From Ascidiaceihabitans sp039975415 (GTDB taxonomy: Bacteria > Pseudomonadota > Alphaproteobacteria > Rhodobacterales > Rhodobacteraceae): DNA of 64,000 nucleotides. Below are positions 49,174 through 57,974 of the stretch, piece after piece. The stretch is from NCBI RefSeq assembly GCF_039975415.1, contig NZ_JBDWHD010000009.1; one strand, written 5' to 3'. Every line of letters starts with the position of its first letter. Within the stretch, counting starts at the first letter, position 1. The translations under genes and the position numbers were made by a program. The notes below the pieces were generated by a model that saw only the letters and a program-made list of their open reading frames with translations, ran no database searches and had not been told where the DNA came from.

Positions 49174-50121
49174 ATGCTAACACCAGCGCAACTTCAGCAG
49201 TTTGAGACCCAAGGGTATGTGGTTGTCGAAGACCTTTTGCCTGCGGATGTGCTTGAGGCTGTGAAAGTCGAATATGCGGCCCTTTTGGATAACCTGTATG
49301 CGCAGTGGCACAAACAGGGCTTGGTGCCCGCATCGGAAAACCTTGATTTCTGGGGCAAACTGCTTGCGGCTTATCACGCGCGGTGCGATTATTTTCAGCC
49401 GATGGATATATCGTTGCCCGGTGACCAAATCGCGGCAGACACACCGTTTCACTTTGGACCGGCCATCTTCGACATGCTGACTGCGGGTCCACTTTTGGAC
49501 GCCATAGAGCAGTTGATCGGCCCCGAAATCACATCCAACCCCATTCAGCATGTGCGCATCAAGCCCCCGGCAACAGAATTACAGAATGGCGAAATTCGCG
49601 CCCATATCACGGCAACGGACTGGCATCAGGACCGCGCGGTGGCACTGGAAGACGCAGACGCGACGCAGATGGTGACTGTTTGGCTTGCGATCACCGATGC
49701 CACGGTCGAAAACGGCTGTTTGCAAGTGCAGCCTCAGGTCCCCGATCAAACGATACTGCCGCATTGTCCGCGCACACAGACGGGCATCGCAGACGGTTTC
49801 ATCGATGCCGCGGGGGCCATGCCTTTGCCCGTCAAAGCAGGTGGGGCCGTCTTGTTTCATCCCCTGACGCCGCATGGATCTTTGCCCAATACCACGGACG
49901 GGTTTCGCTGGTCCTTTGACATCCGGTTTCACAAAACGGGGCAACCGTCAGGGCGTCAACATTTCCCCGAATTTGTGGCGCGGTCACGCAGCAATCCTGC
50001 ATTGGAACTGCGCGACTGGCAGGCTTACAAATCCTTATGGGAAGACGCGCGTGCCCGCCTTGCGACGCAACCACACACTCCGATCCACCGCTGGCAATCA
50101 GACGCGCCATATTGTGCGTAA
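49174..50121 (+). CDS. Phytanoyl-CoA dioxygenase (PhyH)-family Fe(II)/2-oxoglutarate oxygenase
   Basis: 315 residues from ATG 49174 with the strong AGGAGCAG site; an upstream extension into dctM is not used. The facial triad is His151-x-Asp153 (TDWHQDRAV) and His234 (LTPHGSLPN), with Arg245 in FRWSFDIRF for 2-oxoglutarate. PhyH proteins hydroxylate or demethylate small molecules. The gene lies between TRAP membrane genes and uxaA with gaps of 11 and 15 bases, so it is part of the uptake-catabolism operon. A substrate such as a methylated uronic acid would fit, but this is inference. Confidence 0.87.
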   Translation: MLTPAQLQQFETQGYVVVEDLLPADVLEAVKVEYAALLDNLYAQWHKQGLVPASENLDFWGKLLAAYHARCDYFQPMDISLPGDQIAADTPFHFGPAIFDMLTAGPLLDAIEQLIGPEITSNPIQHVRIKPPATELQNGEIRAHITATDWHQDRAVALEDADATQMVTVWLAITDATVENGCLQVQPQVPDQTILPHCPRTQTGIADGFIDAAGAMPLPVKAGGAVLFHPLTPHGSLPNTTDGFRWSFDIRFHKTGQPSGRQHFPEFVARSRSNPALELRDWQAYKSLWEDARARLATQPHTPIHRWQSDAPYCA

Positions 50122-50136
50122 ACTTTAGGAATTCCT

Positions 50137-51636
50137 ATGGACTTTGTACGCCTTGATCCTGCTGACAATGTCGTCACAGCCACCCACGCCCTAGAGGCTG
50201 GCGTGACGGTCGAGAACATTGAAACACGCGCCCTGATCCCGTCCGGCCATAAGATCGCGACGGCCCCCATTGCCACAGGTGAAGCCGTGCGCAAGTACAA
50301 CCAGCTGATCGGCTACGCCAGCGCAGATATTGCGGCAGGCGATCATGTCCACACCCAGAACGTCGACTTCAGAAACACGCAAGCCGCCTATGAATTCGGC
50401 ACGGACTTGCGCCATGTTGTGCCCGCCAAAGGTGATACCTTTATGGGGTACAGACGTGAAAACGGGCGCGTGGGAACACGCAACTATATCGCCATTGTGA
50501 CCTCGGTGAATTGCTCTGCCACGGCAGCCCGTATGATCGCAGACCATTTCACGCCGGACATGATGGCTGATTACCCCAACGTCGACGGGGTGGTTGCATT
50601 TGTGCATGGCACAGGATGTGGCATGGGCGGCGATGGCGAAGGTTTCGAGGCATTGCAGCGTGTTATGTGGGGTTATGCCAAGCATCCGAACCATGCGGGC
50701 GTGGTGATGGTCGGTCTGGGATGCGAAATGAACCAGATCGATTGGCTTCTTGAAGCATACGGCCTGAAACAAGGCCCCTTGTTCCAGACTATGAACATCC
50801 AGAATGTCGCGGGCCTGCGTCAAACGGTGGAATTGGGCATCAAAAAGGTCGCGGCAATGTTGCCTTTGGCCAATGAATACACCCGCACCCCCTGCCCTGC
50901 GTCCCATTTGATGGTGGCATTGCAATGCGGCGGGTCCGATGCGTGGTCCGGCATCACCGCCAACCCCGCGTTGGGCCACGCGTGCGACTTACTGGCGGCG
51001 CAGGGCGGCACAGGTGTGTTGGCCGAAACACCCGAGATTTACGGCGCCGAACACTTGTTAACGCGCCGCGCCCATGACCGTGCCACAGGTGACAGGCTGG
51101 TCGGCCTGATCCGCTGGTGGGAAGACTACACCAGCCGCAACAAAGGTTCGATGGACAACAATCCCTCGCCGGGCAACAAAGCTGGCGGTTTGACCACGAT
51201 CCTCGAGAAATCATTGGGGGCCGCAGCCAAAGGCGGCACCACACCATTGATGGGTGTGTTCAAATATGCCGAACCTGTCACCGCACATGGGTTTACGTTT
51301 ATGGACAGCCCAGGCTACGACCCCGCGTCCGTGACAGGGCAAATTGCAGGGGGCTGCACATTGGTGTGCTTCACGACAGGGCGCGGATCGGCATTTGGAT
51401 CGAAACCGGCCCCCACCATCAAAATCGCAACCAATTCCGAGATGGCCACGCGCATGGTCGAAGACATGGACGTTGATGCAGGCACCATTCTGACCCAAGG
51501 CATCAGCATCGAAGAAAAAGGCCGCGAGATTTACGAGATGTTTCTGGCCGTGGCCTCAGGCGCACACAGTAAATCCGAAGCGCAAGGATTGGGTGACTAC
51601 GAATTCGTGCCTTGGCAAATCGGAGCCACGATGTGA
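50137..51636 (+). CDS. uxaA: Altronate dehydratase family protein (UxaA/GarD)
   Basis: 499 residues. N-terminal SAF-like domain (about 1-95; AGVTVENIETRALIPSGHKI) followed by the altronate/galactarate dehydratase domain (about 105-499): GYRRENGRVGTRNYIAIVTS, FVHGTGCGM, CGGSDAWSGITANPALG and DYTSRNKGSMDNNPSPGNKA. UxaA dehydrates D-altronate to 2-keto-3-deoxygluconate with Fe(II); GarD relatives use galactarate. Context (UxaC, UxuA, UxuB, KdgK) favours altronate, but Gci nearby leaves room for an aldarate. Confidence 0.9.
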   Translation: MDFVRLDPADNVVTATHALEAGVTVENIETRALIPSGHKIATAPIATGEAVRKYNQLIGYASADIAAGDHVHTQNVDFRNTQAAYEFGTDLRHVVPAKGDTFMGYRRENGRVGTRNYIAIVTSVNCSATAARMIADHFTPDMMADYPNVDGVVAFVHGTGCGMGGDGEGFEALQRVMWGYAKHPNHAGVVMVGLGCEMNQIDWLLEAYGLKQGPLFQTMNIQNVAGLRQTVELGIKKVAAMLPLANEYTRTPCPASHLMVALQCGGSDAWSGITANPALGHACDLLAAQGGTGVLAETPEIYGAEHLLTRRAHDRATGDRLVGLIRWWEDYTSRNKGSMDNNPSPGNKAGGLTTILEKSLGAAAKGGTTPLMGVFKYAEPVTAHGFTFMDSPGYDPASVTGQIAGGCTLVCFTTGRGSAFGSKPAPTIKIATNSEMATRMVEDMDVDAGTILTQGISIEEKGREIYEMFLAVASGAHSKSEAQGLGDYEFVPWQIGATM

Positions 51637-52619
51637 AACGGATTTTGGTCGTTGGCGGCGGATTGATCGGCAGTCGCCACGTGGAGGCGGTGCTGGCACA
51701 TGAGGGCTGCGAACTGGTTGGGCTGGCGGATCCGGACATGTCTATTGCGCCGCATGTGCCGCGGTTCGCTTCCATGAAACACGCGCCTGACGATGTGGAT
51801 GGGGTCATCATTGCAACGCCAACCGGTTTGCATGGTGCGCACGGGTTAGAGGCCGCAATGCGTGGCTGGCACATGTTGATCGAAAAGCCCGTGGCGGAAA
51901 CACTGGACGAGGCAGAAGCCCTGCAAGCTGCTATATTTGCAGCCGATGTCAGTTCGTTGGTGGGGCACCACCGGCGCTATCACGCGCCTGTGCAACAGCT
52001 GAAGTTCCTGCTTGCTGAAGGCGCTATTGGCACAGTTGTTGCGGCCAATCTGATCTGGGCCATGCGCAAACCCGATGCGTATTTTCAAGGCAATTGGCGC
52101 ACCGCGGGGGGCAGTCCCGTGATGATCAATCTGGTGCACGACATCGATATTTTGCGCTTTGTTGTTGGTGAAATCGCACAAGTCAGCGCACTTGCCGGCA
52201 CCGCTTTGCGCGGTTCAGAGCGGATCGAAAGCGGCGCTGTCGCACTTTTGTTCGAAAACGGAGCAACTGGCACAATCAGCTTTGCGGACACCACTCCAAG
52301 CCCGTGGGGCTTTGAAGCCGGTACCGGCGAAAACCCGAACATCGGAACCACAGGGCAGGATATGATGTGGATCATGGGCACCGCAGGCGCGGTCAGCTTT
52401 CCGTCCATGACACTTTGGGGTGGCACAGACTGGGGCAGCCCTGCGCAAGTTCAGCCTTTGGTGCCAAACCATAATGTAATGCCGCCTTTGGCGGCGCAAT
52501 TGGATCACTTTGTGGCCGTGATGGATGGGGCAGACCCGTTGATTGATGTGGCTTGTGCTACACGATCCCTGGACATCGCCCTGCAAATCGAAACCCAGTT
52601 GATCCAACAAAAACAGTAA
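51633..52619 (+). CDS. Gfo/Idh/MocA-family oxidoreductase
   Basis: 328 residues from GTG 51633, which overlaps the uxaA stop (ATGTGA). N-terminal NAD(P) motif VVGGGLIGSRHVEAVLAHEG, EKPVAETLDEAEALQAA with the catalytic Lys, and a C-terminal beta domain (GNWRTAGGSPVMINLVHDID). Such enzymes oxidise or reduce sugars, sugar acids and inositols. Its part in the pathway could be oxidation of an aldonate or removal of a modified group; the substrate is unknown. Confidence 0.88.
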   Translation: MKRILVVGGGLIGSRHVEAVLAHEGCELVGLADPDMSIAPHVPRFASMKHAPDDVDGVIIATPTGLHGAHGLEAAMRGWHMLIEKPVAETLDEAEALQAAIFAADVSSLVGHHRRYHAPVQQLKFLLAEGAIGTVVAANLIWAMRKPDAYFQGNWRTAGGSPVMINLVHDIDILRFVVGEIAQVSALAGTALRGSERIESGAVALLFENGATGTISFADTTPSPWGFEAGTGENPNIGTTGQDMMWIMGTAGAVSFPSMTLWGGTDWGSPAQVQPLVPNHNVMPPLAAQLDHFVAVMDGADPLIDVACATRSLDIALQIETQLIQQKQ

Positions 52620-52645
52620 ATACCACTCGACAAAAGGAACATCTC

Positions 52646-53533
52646 ATGACGCAACCCTCTATCGGATTTATTGGCCTTGGCCTTATGGGCGCAGCTATGG
52701 TCGGGCGTTTGCAAGACAAAGGCTACGCCGTCACCGTCACCGCCAACCGGTCACGCCCAAATATTGACGCGGCGGTTGCGCGCGGCGCAACCGAAGTGGC
52801 CACGGCGCGTGATGTGGCCGCCGCCAGCGATATTGTGATGTTGTGCATGGACACATCTGCCAGCGTCGAAAGCCGAATGCGCGGTGCTGATGGTGTCATC
52901 GCAGGGTTGAAACCCGGTGGAACCGTCGTCGATTTCGGAACGTCTTTGCCCGGATCCACCCGTGCTTTGGGCGCCGAAGTAAATGACGCCGGCGGCACCT
53001 ATCTGGATGCCCCTTTGGGACGTACCCCCGCCCATGCCAAGGACGGATTGCTCAATATCATGTGTGCTGGCGACAAAACGGCATTTGACGCGATTGAACC
53101 CACTCTCAAAGACCTTGGCGAAAACGTGTTCCACCTTGGTGCTCTTGGTGCAGGCCACACCATCAAGCTGATCAACAACTTCTTTGGGATGACCGTGGCC
53201 AACGCCATGGCCGAAGCCTTTGCAATGGCCGATGTCGCAGGCATCGACCGCAAACAGATGCACGGCGTTATGGCGGCAGGCCCGCTGCATTCAGGCATGA
53301 TGGACTTTGTTGCAGCCTACGGCGTTGACAAAGATCCCACCAAGCTTGAATTCGCCATTAAAAATGCGGCCAAAGATGTCGGGTATTACGCCCAAATGGC
53401 CCAAGATGCAGGCGTAGACAGCATCATGTCAAAAGGCACGCTTTGTGCATTAGAGCAAGCCCGCGATACAGGCCAAGGCGACGATATGGTCAGCCAGATT
53501 GTCGATTTTTACGCAAAACGCTTCAACGGCTGA
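52646..53533 (+). CDS. NAD(P)-dependent 3-hydroxyacid dehydrogenase-family protein
   Basis: 295 residues from ATG 52646 (AAAAGGAAC upstream). Rossmann motif IGLGLMGAAMVGRLQDKGY, substrate motif YLDAPLGRTPAHAKDGLLNI (a variant of DAPVSGG) and catalytic Lys in GAGHTIKLINNF. The altered substrate motif sets it apart from GarR and from the related enzyme at 39779. It may act on tartronate semialdehyde, or on a uronate-derived acid. It lies 26 bases after the Gfo gene. Confidence 0.87.
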   Translation: MTQPSIGFIGLGLMGAAMVGRLQDKGYAVTVTANRSRPNIDAAVARGATEVATARDVAAASDIVMLCMDTSASVESRMRGADGVIAGLKPGGTVVDFGTSLPGSTRALGAEVNDAGGTYLDAPLGRTPAHAKDGLLNIMCAGDKTAFDAIEPTLKDLGENVFHLGALGAGHTIKLINNFFGMTVANAMAEAFAMADVAGIDRKQMHGVMAAGPLHSGMMDFVAAYGVDKDPTKLEFAIKNAAKDVGYYAQMAQDAGVDSIMSKGTLCALEQARDTGQGDDMVSQIVDFYAKRFNG

Positions 53534-53536
53534 CCC

Positions 53537-54418
53537 ATGGTTGTCGCCGCCCAAGCCATTGAAGACAAAGCCCGCCTTGGCATCATTATGATGCTGGGCG
53601 CGTGGTTTATGTTCTCACTGGTGGACACCGGTGCCAAATGGCTGGCGGTGGCGGGTTTGCCTGCATTCCAGCTCGCGTTTATGCGCTATGCGGGTCATTT
53701 TGTGATTTCCTTGGGCATCATCGCCAAAGACGGCCTGAGCGCTGACCGCTTCGCCACCACCCATGTGGGTTGGGTCTTGCTGCGCGCGGTGCTGTTGATG
53801 TCTGCCACCTTGCTCAATTTCTATATTTTACGCTTTTTGCCGCTGACCGTTGTGTCGGCCATCATGTTTTCTTCCCCCATCATCGTGTGCTTTTTATCGA
53901 TCTATGTCTTGAAAGAACGTGTTGGGCCATGGCGGTGGGCTGCGATTATTCTGGGGTTTATCGGCGTTTTAGTCGTGGTGCGTCCATTTGATGAAAGCTT
54001 TCAGTTGGGCGCTGTGCTGGTGGTCTACAATGCAACTGCAATGGCACTTTATGCGCTGATCACACGCAAATTATCGGGCATTGTCGCTGTGGACACCATG
54101 CAGTTCTACACAGGCCTGATCGGCACAGCCTTTACCTTGCCTTTTGCCCTTTGGGCTTGGCAATCCCCGAATACACTGTGGGGGTGGTGCGTTCTGTTCA
54201 GCCTGGGTGCATCTGCCTGGCTTGGCCACCAATGGCTTACAAACGCCCACCGCTATGCCACAGCCAATACACTGATGCCCTACACCTATTCATTCATGAT
54301 TTACGTCTCTGTGCTTGGATATGCACTGTTCGGTGACATTCCCGACAGCTACACACTGGCCGGGGCCGCGATCATCATTTGTGCGGGCCTGATTATTTGG
54401 AAACGGGAACAGACATGA
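53537..54418 (+). CDS. DMT-superfamily (EamA) transporter
   Basis: 293 residues, ten hydrophobic helices in two EamA repeats, a normal length. VDTGAKWLAVAGLPAFQLAF starts the first repeat and YNATAMALYALITRKLSG the second. DMT proteins export or import small metabolites; the operon already has a TRAP importer, so this may take a second substrate or relieve an intermediate. It begins 3 bases after the previous stop; the kdgK start overlaps its stop. Confidence 0.88.
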   Translation: MVVAAQAIEDKARLGIIMMLGAWFMFSLVDTGAKWLAVAGLPAFQLAFMRYAGHFVISLGIIAKDGLSADRFATTHVGWVLLRAVLLMSATLLNFYILRFLPLTVVSAIMFSSPIIVCFLSIYVLKERVGPWRWAAIILGFIGVLVVVRPFDESFQLGAVLVVYNATAMALYALITRKLSGIVAVDTMQFYTGLIGTAFTLPFALWAWQSPNTLWGWCVLFSLGASAWLGHQWLTNAHRYATANTLMPYTYSFMIYVSVLGYALFGDIPDSYTLAGAAIIICAGLIIWKREQT

Positions 54419-55290
54419 CCAAAATCGCCTGTATCGGGGAAGCCATGATTGAATTGGCCATGACCCAAGGCGCAGGCCGTGATTTTGCCGCGGTGGGTGT
54501 GGCCGGCGATACGTTAAACACCGCGATTTATATGCATCGGTCGGCCCCCGACATTCAGGTCGACTACATCACCCGCGTCGGCGACGATCCCTTTTCAGAC
54601 AAGATCCGCAGCTTCATCGCGGCCAACGGCGTCGGAACACAACGCATCGGACGCGTGCGCAATGCCTCACCGGGACTGTATGCCATTACAACAAATGAAT
54701 ACGGTGAACGTGCTTTTACCTATTGGCGCAACGCCTCACCTGCCCGCACACTTTTTGCAGGTGGCGACTTTAGCGCGTTGGACGGATACGACGCGCTTTA
54801 TATTTCAGGCATCACCATGGCGATTTTGCCCCATGCTGTCCGTCTGCAGCTGATCCAGTGGCTGCATGACAGCAACTCCGTTTTAATATACGACAGCAAC
54901 TACCGCCCAAATCTTTGGGACAGCAGAAACAACGCACAAATGGTCACACGCGCGATGTGGGCCCGTGCCGACGTCGCACTGCCATCGATCGATGATGAAA
55001 TGCTGTTGTTTGATGAGGAGGCCCATGAAACCGAAGCCCGCTTTGCAGCGTTTCAGGGGCGCGGCGCGCTAAAGCGCGGGGCCGAAGGGCCTATGTCTTT
55101 GGGTGAGCCCGTAACACAGACTTATCCACCCGCATCAGACGTCATAGACACCACCGCAGCTGGCGACAGCTTTAACGGGGCGTATGTGGCCGCGGTCCTT
55201 GCGGGTGCATCGCAAGCCGAAGCCTTGATGCGTGCCCATGAAATGGCCGCACTGGTGGTGCAACATTCTGGGGCTATTGTTCCCTTATAA
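54415..55290 (+). CDS. kdgK: 2-keto-3-deoxygluconate kinase (PfkB family)
   Basis: 291 residues from ATG 54415 (ATGA overlap). PfkB layout: IGEAMIELAMTQGAGRDFAA at the start, VGVAGDTLNTAIYMHRSAP, and the C-terminal signature DTTAAGDSFNGAYVA with catalytic base Asp251. It phosphorylates KDG to KDPG. It is the last gene of the rightward operon; its end overlaps that of the convergent uxuB by 17 bases. Confidence 0.9.
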   Translation: MTKIACIGEAMIELAMTQGAGRDFAAVGVAGDTLNTAIYMHRSAPDIQVDYITRVGDDPFSDKIRSFIAANGVGTQRIGRVRNASPGLYAITTNEYGERAFTYWRNASPARTLFAGGDFSALDGYDALYISGITMAILPHAVRLQLIQWLHDSNSVLIYDSNYRPNLWDSRNNAQMVTRAMWARADVALPSIDDEMLLFDEEAHETEARFAAFQGRGALKRGAEGPMSLGEPVTQTYPPASDVIDTTAAGDSFNGAYVAAVLAGASQAEALMRAHEMAALVVQHSGAIVPL

Positions 55291-56470
55291 GATGGCGCAG
55301 ATCCTCCGCGCCGATCAATCCCAGCATTGCGCCCAGCGGATCATCGTTTTGCAATGCTGTCCGGATCGCGTGCGCCTGCGGGTCGTCCACATCGCCCTGC
55401 ATCGCCGTGCAGTAATCCATCCACGCTTTGATCCCTGCCCCCGCCGCACCCGGTCTGCCCCGCGCCCGCAAAGAGGCCACCAACCGGTGAGGCAGTTTCT
55501 GGCTGCCATCCATCGCAATCTGCATCAACGCATGGGCCAGATGTGGATTGTCAAAACGGGCCAGCAGCGCCTTTGCGTAACGGGCCGATCCCGCTTGAGC
55601 GTCGGGGGGAAGCGTTTCTGCGGCTTGCGCCATCAATTGCTCTGCCTGCGTTCGCAATTTAGGGTCCGCAATAGCCTCATGCACATAAACATACCCTGCC
55701 AAAAGTCCCGCATAAGCCAAATAAGAATGGGCACCGTTCAGCATCCGCAGCTTGCGCATCTCGTGGGGGGCCACGTCCGGCACAATCTGCACGTCGGGCC
55801 AATTGGGACGCGATGCGGCAAAACGGTCTTCGATAACCCATTCGCGAAACGGCTCGGTCGGCACAACCATGGGGTCCCCCATGTTGCGCAGCGCATCCGT
55901 GGTGGCAGGGGTTATGCGGTCCACCATGGCGTTGGGAAATGTCGTTTGGGCGAAATTCACCACCACGCCGGCTGCTTGCGCAAATTGCGCGATACACCGC
56001 GTCAGCACATCACCATTGCCTTGCAGATTGTCGCAACTTAGCACTGTCACCGGGCTGTTGCGCCGCGCAAGGCCGCGCGTCAAATATCCGATGAATGTCT
56101 GCGGGACAAAGCCTTGCAGGTCGGATGCGATTTGCGGGTTGGACAGGTCGAGATGCCCCTGCGCGTCCAAACAGTAACCTTTTTCAGTGACCGTGGCCGA
56201 AATAATCTGAACCGCCGGATCAGCAACCGCTTGCAGCACCGCATTGGGGTTTTCAGCGGCGACCAGCACATCCCTAACCGCCGTAATCCGTTTTGTCCCC
56301 TGCCCTTGTACCGCCAGATCGTAACAGTAGTTTTGCGCGGCCATCCCGTCGCGGATCGCCGCCGACCTTAAGCTGACGCCAGTGATTGCCCATCCGCCTG
56401 CGTCTTGTGTGTAATCAGCCAAATGGGCACGTGCGAAACTGCCCAATCCAAAATGCAAAATACGTCCCAT
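55274..56470 (-). CDS. uxuB: Mannitol dehydrogenase-family protein, fructuronate reductase-like
   Basis: 398 residues; typical UxuB/UxaB have about 480, so this copy is short, mainly at the N terminus. N-terminal Rossmann motif LHFGLGSFARAHLADY, FPNAMVDRITPATTD, and the catalytic K-x4-N-x2-H in KLRMLNGAHSYLAY. It would reduce D-fructuronate (to D-mannonate) or tagaturonate with NADH. It starts 1 base after the uxaC stop. The isomerase-dehydratase neighbours support the fructuronate reaction. Confidence 0.87.
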   Translation of the reverse strand: MGRILHFGLGSFARAHLADYTQDAGGWAITGVSLRSAAIRDGMAAQNYCYDLAVQGQGTKRITAVRDVLVAAENPNAVLQAVADPAVQIISATVTEKGYCLDAQGHLDLSNPQIASDLQGFVPQTFIGYLTRGLARRNSPVTVLSCDNLQGNGDVLTRCIAQFAQAAGVVVNFAQTTFPNAMVDRITPATTDALRNMGDPMVVPTEPFREWVIEDRFAASRPNWPDVQIVPDVAPHEMRKLRMLNGAHSYLAYAGLLAGYVYVHEAIADPKLRTQAEQLMAQAAETLPPDAQAGSARYAKALLARFDNPHLAHALMQIAMDGSQKLPHRLVASLRARGRPGAAGAGIKAWMDYCTAMQGDVDDPQAHAIRTALQNDDPLGAMLGLIGAEDLRHLIREQ

Positions 56471-57823
56471 TCAGCGCCCCAACCGATAGGCATCCTGCGC
56501 CAGCCCCACAGCCAATTCCTGTGCCAGATGCATGGCATCGCTGACATCAAACGCCCCCTCGGACACCTGTTGGGCCAAATGCAAAGCGACCGCGCGGCGC
56601 CATAAATCGTGACGCGCCGGAATAGAGAGAAACGCACGCGTATCGTCGTTAAAACCCGCCAGATTGTAATACCCCGCAGTCTCGACCACCTGATCAAAAT
56701 ACCGCGCGATACCGGCCGGGCTGTCATGAAACCACCACGGCGGCCCAATCCGAAGACAGGGCCAATGCCCCGCCATAGGGGCCAATGTGCGGGCATAGGT
56801 TGCCTCGTCCAACGTGAACAAAATCAAAGTAAAATCCGCACGGTTGCCGACACGGTTCAACAATGCCTCAAGTCCACGCACCCAATCGGTTTGTACTGGA
56901 ATATCAGCACCTTTGTCCCGACCGAACCGGACCATCACATGGGCATTTGTGTTTCTCTTGCTGCCTGCGTGTATTTGCATGACCAGCCCGTCATCCAAGG
57001 ACATCTGTGCCATCTCGATCAACATATGCCCGTAAAATCTGATGCGATCCTGCGCGGATGCGGCACCGCTTTGCACGCGTTGCCAAAGTGTATCCGGGTC
57101 TTCCAGCCACTCGGTCCAGATCACTTCAATGGCGTGATCCGTGGCCGTGGCCCCCATGTCGCGGAAGGCCGCGCGACGCTGGCGCAAAGCTGTGAGGTAG
57201 CCGTTAAAATCCGAGACATCGGTTTGGGTTAGCTTCGCCAAAGCAAGAATGTTTTCAGCAAATTCGGGGTCATCAGGATCAAGCACCCCGTCAGGGCGAA
57301 AGGTTGGGATCACACGCCCGGACCAAGCGCTGTCTTTGACCCTTTGGTGATGTTCCAAACTGTCCAAAGCACTGTCCGTCGTCGCCAAGGCCGCAATGTT
57401 GAACCGATCAAAAAGCGCCCGCGGTCTATGATCGTCGCGCGCAAGCTTTTCGCCAATCTGGTCGTAGATCATATCGGCCGTACCCGCCCCAAGCGGCGTC
57501 ATAATTTCCAATGTCTCTTGCAACACATGACTGATCCACATGCGGGACGGAGTTCCCAGGAATAAATGCCAATGCTTCGCAAAGATCCGAAAAACCTCGC
57601 GCGGGTCTGCGGCGTGCCCGATGCCAAGGTCCTCCAACGACAAGCCTTGGGAATACAGCATCCGAAACACATAATGATCTGGAATGACCAGCAGTTCTGC
57701 TGCGTTCGAGAATGCGTTGTTCTGTGCGAACCATTCAGGATCGCAATGCCCATGAGGCGACACAATCGACAAGTGCCTTATGCCCTCGTACAGTGTTTGT
57801 GCGCCGCCTGTCAGTCGTTGCAT
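56471..57823 (-). CDS. uxaC: Uronate (glucuronate) isomerase
   Basis: 450 residues from ATG 57821-57823, which has a perfect GGAGG site; an open frame upstream (to 57952) lacks similarity. Metal-binding His24 and His26 lie in SPHGHCDPEWF; later blocks are WISHVLQETLEIMTPLG, IPTFRPDGVLDPDDPEF and MQIHAGSKRNTN. It interconverts D-glucuronate and D-fructuronate, or D-galacturonate and D-tagaturonate. It is divergent from uxuA across 151 bases that hold a palindrome. Confidence 0.95.
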   Translation of the reverse strand: MQRLTGGAQTLYEGIRHLSIVSPHGHCDPEWFAQNNAFSNAAELLVIPDHYVFRMLYSQGLSLEDLGIGHAADPREVFRIFAKHWHLFLGTPSRMWISHVLQETLEIMTPLGAGTADMIYDQIGEKLARDDHRPRALFDRFNIAALATTDSALDSLEHHQRVKDSAWSGRVIPTFRPDGVLDPDDPEFAENILALAKLTQTDVSDFNGYLTALRQRRAAFRDMGATATDHAIEVIWTEWLEDPDTLWQRVQSGAASAQDRIRFYGHMLIEMAQMSLDDGLVMQIHAGSKRNTNAHVMVRFGRDKGADIPVQTDWVRGLEALLNRVGNRADFTLILFTLDEATYARTLAPMAGHWPCLRIGPPWWFHDSPAGIARYFDQVVETAGYYNLAGFNDDTRAFLSIPARHDLWRRAVALHLAQQVSEGAFDVSDAMHLAQELAVGLAQDAYRLGR

Positions 57824-57849
57824 TAGATCCTCCGATTTTGGACAGAGTG

Positions 57850-57866
57850 TGGCGAAACATTCGCCA
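57850..57866. promoter_or_regulatory. Candidate operator between uxaC and uxuA
   Basis: TGGCGAA-ACA-TTCGCCA, a perfect 7+7 inverted repeat, placed 27 bases upstream of the uxaC start and 108 bases upstream of uxuA. It differs in sequence from the palindrome at 44084, so it may answer to a second regulator. Confidence 0.5.
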
Positions 57867-57974
57867 TTTGGGAAGGTTTTCCCTTGGCGCGGCAGCGGTT
57901 TCATCGCACATTTTGAATGTAGCCACGACACCTTGGCACGGGTCAGGGTCAAAGATGCGGAAGGAACATAAACA

